Assembly (NCBI GenBank): GCA_947461015.1
Contig: CANHIR010000021.1
Coordinates: 1 to 16,736 of the forward strand
From: Bacteroidota bacterium
GTDB taxonomy: Bacteria > Bacteroidota > Bacteroidia > Chitinophagales > Chitinophagaceae
Length of the DNA: 16,736 nt
Direction: 5' to 3'
In this document: piece by piece, positions 14,569 to 16,736 of the stretch
Layout: every line of letters starts with the position of its first letter
Position numbering within the stretch: the stretch's first letter is position 1
Notes under the pieces: generated by a model
Told to the model about the DNA's origin: nothing
What the model saw: only the letters and a program-made list of their open reading frames with translations
Database searches by the model: none
Position numbers and translations under genes: made by a program

Positions 14569-14613
14569 CTATAACGAATAAGGCCCGCGTTTCGCGGGCC
14601 TTATTCGTTATAG
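14569..14613. terminator. Perfect 21-bp inverted repeat between convergent genes
   Basis: Arms 14569-14589 and 14593-14613 are perfectly complementary around a TTT loop. The core is AAGGCCCGCG against CGCGGGCCTT, with an A/T-rich base. It lies between the ends of the serine hydrolase and the CocE-like gene, so a bidirectional terminator is the simplest reading. There is no clean U-run after the stem; the lower stem itself supplies TTATTCGTT. Confidence 0.75.
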
Positions 14614-14658
14614 CTATATTTAGGAAGTTTAAATTTAATTTACGCAACCTTAATGATT

Positions 14659-16518
14659 TTAATTTCCTAACACAGGCAATTGTATTGTTGAAGCGTCATG
14701 GTAAATACGAATTGTTGCTTTTTGGAAATCACTATCCTTGGCTGTATAAATATTCATAAATTTTTGTGGGTTGCGATCTACCAATGGGAACCAAGTGCTT
14801 TGCACTTGAATCATTAGGCGATGCCCTTTTTTAAATTGATGTGCAATATCAGGCAAAGTGAATTTCACTTGCGTTGCTTTATTAGGAACAAATGCTTCTG
14901 GATTTTCAAAACTATTTCTAAATTTCCCTCTCATTACTTCGCCACGCACTAACATTTGATATCCATTCATTACATGATTGGTTGGCTTTTCATTTTCAAA
15001 ATTATCAGGAAATACATCAATCACTTTTACAATAAAATCGGCATCAGTGCCCGAAGTAGCTATCATTAAATCAGCAACAATAGGGCCTGCTAAGGTAATA
15101 TCGTTTTCCAAAACAGGTGTTTGATAAACCAATACATCGGGGCGTCTCGCTGCAAAGCGTTGATCATCGGTCATGTATTCCTGTGTACGACCACTGTGAA
15201 TTTCTGGAACATAGGGAACTGGTTTTGCAGGATCACTGATGTATTCATCAAAAGCACTTACATCGTTGGTTTTGGCAACTTGTGTTGTTGCCAAACCAAA
15301 GCTTCCATTTTTACCTAACGCATAGGTTGTCATTTTCATATTTTGTGCAGGCCATTGTGCAAATGTTTTCCACTCATTAGCACCACTTATGAAAATATTG
15401 GCTTCTTTAATTTGATCTACCGATCCTTTATTTTTTAAATAATAATTAAAGAATGGTAATTCTATATTTTTTCCAAACCAGTCACTTGTATTAGATCCAA
15501 ATTGCACATTGCCTAAATAACTACCATCATTTCTTCCCCATTGACCATGGTGCCAAGGGCCCATCACAATTTTATTATTGTTTTTTGCTTTCGTTTCTAT
15601 GGCACGATACAAATTCCAAGCACCATAACAATCTTCGGCATCAAACAATCCGCCCACAATTAAAGTAGCTACATTGTTATTAATGTCTTGCACATTATTT
15701 CTGGCATTACGGGCTTTCCAAAATGCATCGTAGTTTGGATGATTCATTAAGTCCTTCCAAAATGCAATACTATCACCCATCAATTTGGTGAAATTAGTTA
15801 AGGCACCCGTCTTTAAATAAAAATCATAATTGTCTTTGGTTGGAAATGGAAATCCTTTTGGACCAACGGTGGTTGGTGCAGGACGTGGTTTGCCAAATCC
15901 TGAATAAAAATTAAAGCCATCTAATAACATAAGTGCACCATTGTGGTGAAAATCATCTCCTAAAAACCATTCGCTTACAGGTGCTTGTGGACTTACCGCT
16001 TTTAAAGCCGGATGATTACTATGCGCTGCAATATTGGCATAAAAACCTGGATAAGAAGTTCCAAATACGCCCACATTGCCATTGTTGCCGGACACATTTT
16101 TTACCAACCAATCAATAGCGTCATAAGCATCGGTTGCTTCGTCTATTTCATTTCCTTTTTTATTGGGAATATAAGGGCGCACATCTTCAAAAACGCCTTC
16201 GCTCATCCAACGTCCTCGCACATCCTGAATTACATAAATATAATTTTCCTTAAAGAAGTACTTTCTTGGGTTATTCCAAATAGCAGTAAAATTTGCTTCC
16301 CCATAAGGCGCACATGAGTAGGGTGTTCTTACCATTAAAATGGGGTGTTTTTCATGCTGATCTTTTGGTGCATATACGGTAGTGAAAAGTTTTACGCCGT
16401 CTCGCATTGGGATCATTACTTCTTTTTTGGTATAATTGTTTACCACCCAAGTAGAGTCTGCATTTTGTGCAGCAACCAAAAATGGAATTACCATTAATAA
16501 GACTATTATTTTTTTCAT
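14659..16518 (-). CDS. CocE/NonD-family hydrolase, alpha-amino-acid ester hydrolase-like
   Basis: 619 residues. The signal peptide is MKKIIVLLMVIPFLVAAQ. The N-terminal alpha/beta-hydrolase domain contains YVIQDVRGRWMSEGVF (95-110), DEATDAYDAIDWLVKN (126-141) and the nucleophile elbow G153-T-S155-Y-P-G. The acid is D293 in GGLFDAEDCYGA, and the histidine is H323 or H324 in MGPWHHGQW. The C-terminal jelly-roll domain (about 395-619) is the usual one of X-Pro dipeptidyl-peptidase/CocE proteins. E295, D296 and D189 sit where alpha-amino-acid ester hydrolases carry the carboxylate cluster that binds the substrate ammonium group. It may therefore hydrolyse N-terminal amino-acid esters or peptides in the periplasm; the natural substrate is unknown. 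About 89 A/T-rich bases separate it from the next minus-strand gene upstream. Confidence 0.9.
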   Translation of the reverse strand: MKKIIVLLMVIPFLVAAQNADSTWVVNNYTKKEVMIPMRDGVKLFTTVYAPKDQHEKHPILMVRTPYSCAPYGEANFTAIWNNPRKYFFKENYIYVIQDVRGRWMSEGVFEDVRPYIPNKKGNEIDEATDAYDAIDWLVKNVSGNNGNVGVFGTSYPGFYANIAAHSNHPALKAVSPQAPVSEWFLGDDFHHNGALMLLDGFNFYSGFGKPRPAPTTVGPKGFPFPTKDNYDFYLKTGALTNFTKLMGDSIAFWKDLMNHPNYDAFWKARNARNNVQDINNNVATLIVGGLFDAEDCYGAWNLYRAIETKAKNNNKIVMGPWHHGQWGRNDGSYLGNVQFGSNTSDWFGKNIELPFFNYYLKNKGSVDQIKEANIFISGANEWKTFAQWPAQNMKMTTYALGKNGSFGLATTQVAKTNDVSAFDEYISDPAKPVPYVPEIHSGRTQEYMTDDQRFAARRPDVLVYQTPVLENDITLAGPIVADLMIATSGTDADFIVKVIDVFPDNFENEKPTNHVMNGYQMLVRGEVMRGKFRNSFENPEAFVPNKATQVKFTLPDIAHQFKKGHRLMIQVQSTWFPLVDRNPQKFMNIYTAKDSDFQKATIRIYHDASTIQLPVLGN

Positions 16519-16607
16519 GGTTAAGATTTATTTATATAATTTTTTTTAAAAACAGTTTTTTTATTATTTAATATTTTATTTTTTTTAAACTTCTTTTTAA
16601 AAGAAAT

Positions 16608-16736
16608 TTAATTTATTGGTGTTGCAAACCATTCACCAAATTTGGTAAGATCCACATTTCCGCCTGTTAAAATAATGCCTACTTTTTTCCCTTTGAATAG
16701 TGTTGGATTTTTTAAAGCTGCTGCAAATGGCACCAC
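16608..16736 (-). CDS. Threonine dehydratase-like PLP enzyme, C-terminal end (continues beyond window)
   Basis: Only the last 42 residues are present, ending at TAA (16608-16610). They read KGKKVGIILTGGNVDL followed by a short tail, WFATPIN. The motif G-x-x-V-x-x-I-L-x-G-G-N-V-D is the C-terminal strand and glycine-rich segment of fold-type II PLP enzymes of the threonine dehydratase / serine racemase / hydroxyaspartate ammonia-lyase group. Ending right after this motif means there is no ACT regulatory domain, as in the catabolic or serine-racemase-like forms. The lysine and substrate-binding parts lie outside the window, so the exact reaction cannot be given. The 89 bases between it and the CocE-like gene are very A/T-rich with several T-runs and no convincing hairpin. 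Confidence 0.8.
   Translation of the reverse strand: MVPFAAALKNPTLFKGKKVGIILTGGNVDLTKFGEWFATPIN

Overview
The window looks like chromosomal DNA from a member of the Bacteroidota, probably a Chitinophagaceae-like freshwater or soil bacterium (inference). It is AT-rich and densely packed, most starts lack a clear Shine-Dalgarno sequence, and many products carry short Sec signal peptides ending in -SAQ, -NAQ or -AAQ. Several families here are typical of the phylum: a macroglobulin-like protein with a TonB plug but no barrel, DUF6132, DUF1569, VF530 and a lipoprotein cytochrome c peroxidase. I see no rRNA, tRNA, transposase, phage gene or CRISPR array. No gene-free stretch reaches 300 bases; the longest is about 190.

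Layout: (1) 1-324, the end of an arginase-family gene. (2) 410-2899, a secreted MG2/carboxypeptidase-regulatory/plug protein, convergent with a DUF421 membrane protein (2896-3486) that is divergent from a GH3 glycosidase (3535-5700). The GH3 gene is followed by a CDGSH iron-sulfur protein and a DinB-like DUF1569 protein, closed by a bidirectional hairpin terminator. (3) 6510-9237 on the minus strand, a lipoprotein di-heme cytochrome c peroxidase, a DUF1801 protein and a YahK-type zinc alcohol dehydrogenase. (4) 9364-11253, a compact sulfur/redox locus: a Crp/Fnr regulator, two tandem single-domain rhodaneses and a DUF6132 mini membrane protein on the minus strand, with a divergent mini membrane protein on the plus strand. 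(5) 11299-14544, a BamA/TamA-like outer-membrane barrel, VF530 (minus), an RluE-like pseudouridine synthase and a class C beta-lactamase-fold serine hydrolase. (6) A perfect 21-bp hairpin, then on the minus strand an alpha-amino-acid-ester-hydrolase-like CocE/NonD enzyme and the C-terminal end of a threonine dehydratase-like PLP enzyme.

The most interesting part is region 4. A perfect Crp-type dyad (GTGAT-N4-ATCAC) lies upstream of the rhodanese operon, and a 12/14 match lies upstream of the divergent membrane-protein gene. Each is separated by exactly 22 bp from a 5-of-6 match to the Bacteroidota -7 box (TAnnTTTG), which would put the dyad near -41.5, the class II activator position. The regulator has the CRP-like recognition helix R-E-x-x-x-R that suits GTGA half-sites. 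Where cAMP-binding CRPs have their ligand cassette it instead carries two cysteines. I infer a small regulon in which a thiol- or persulfide-sensing Crp-like protein controls two sulfurtransferases and two cysteine-pair mini membrane proteins.
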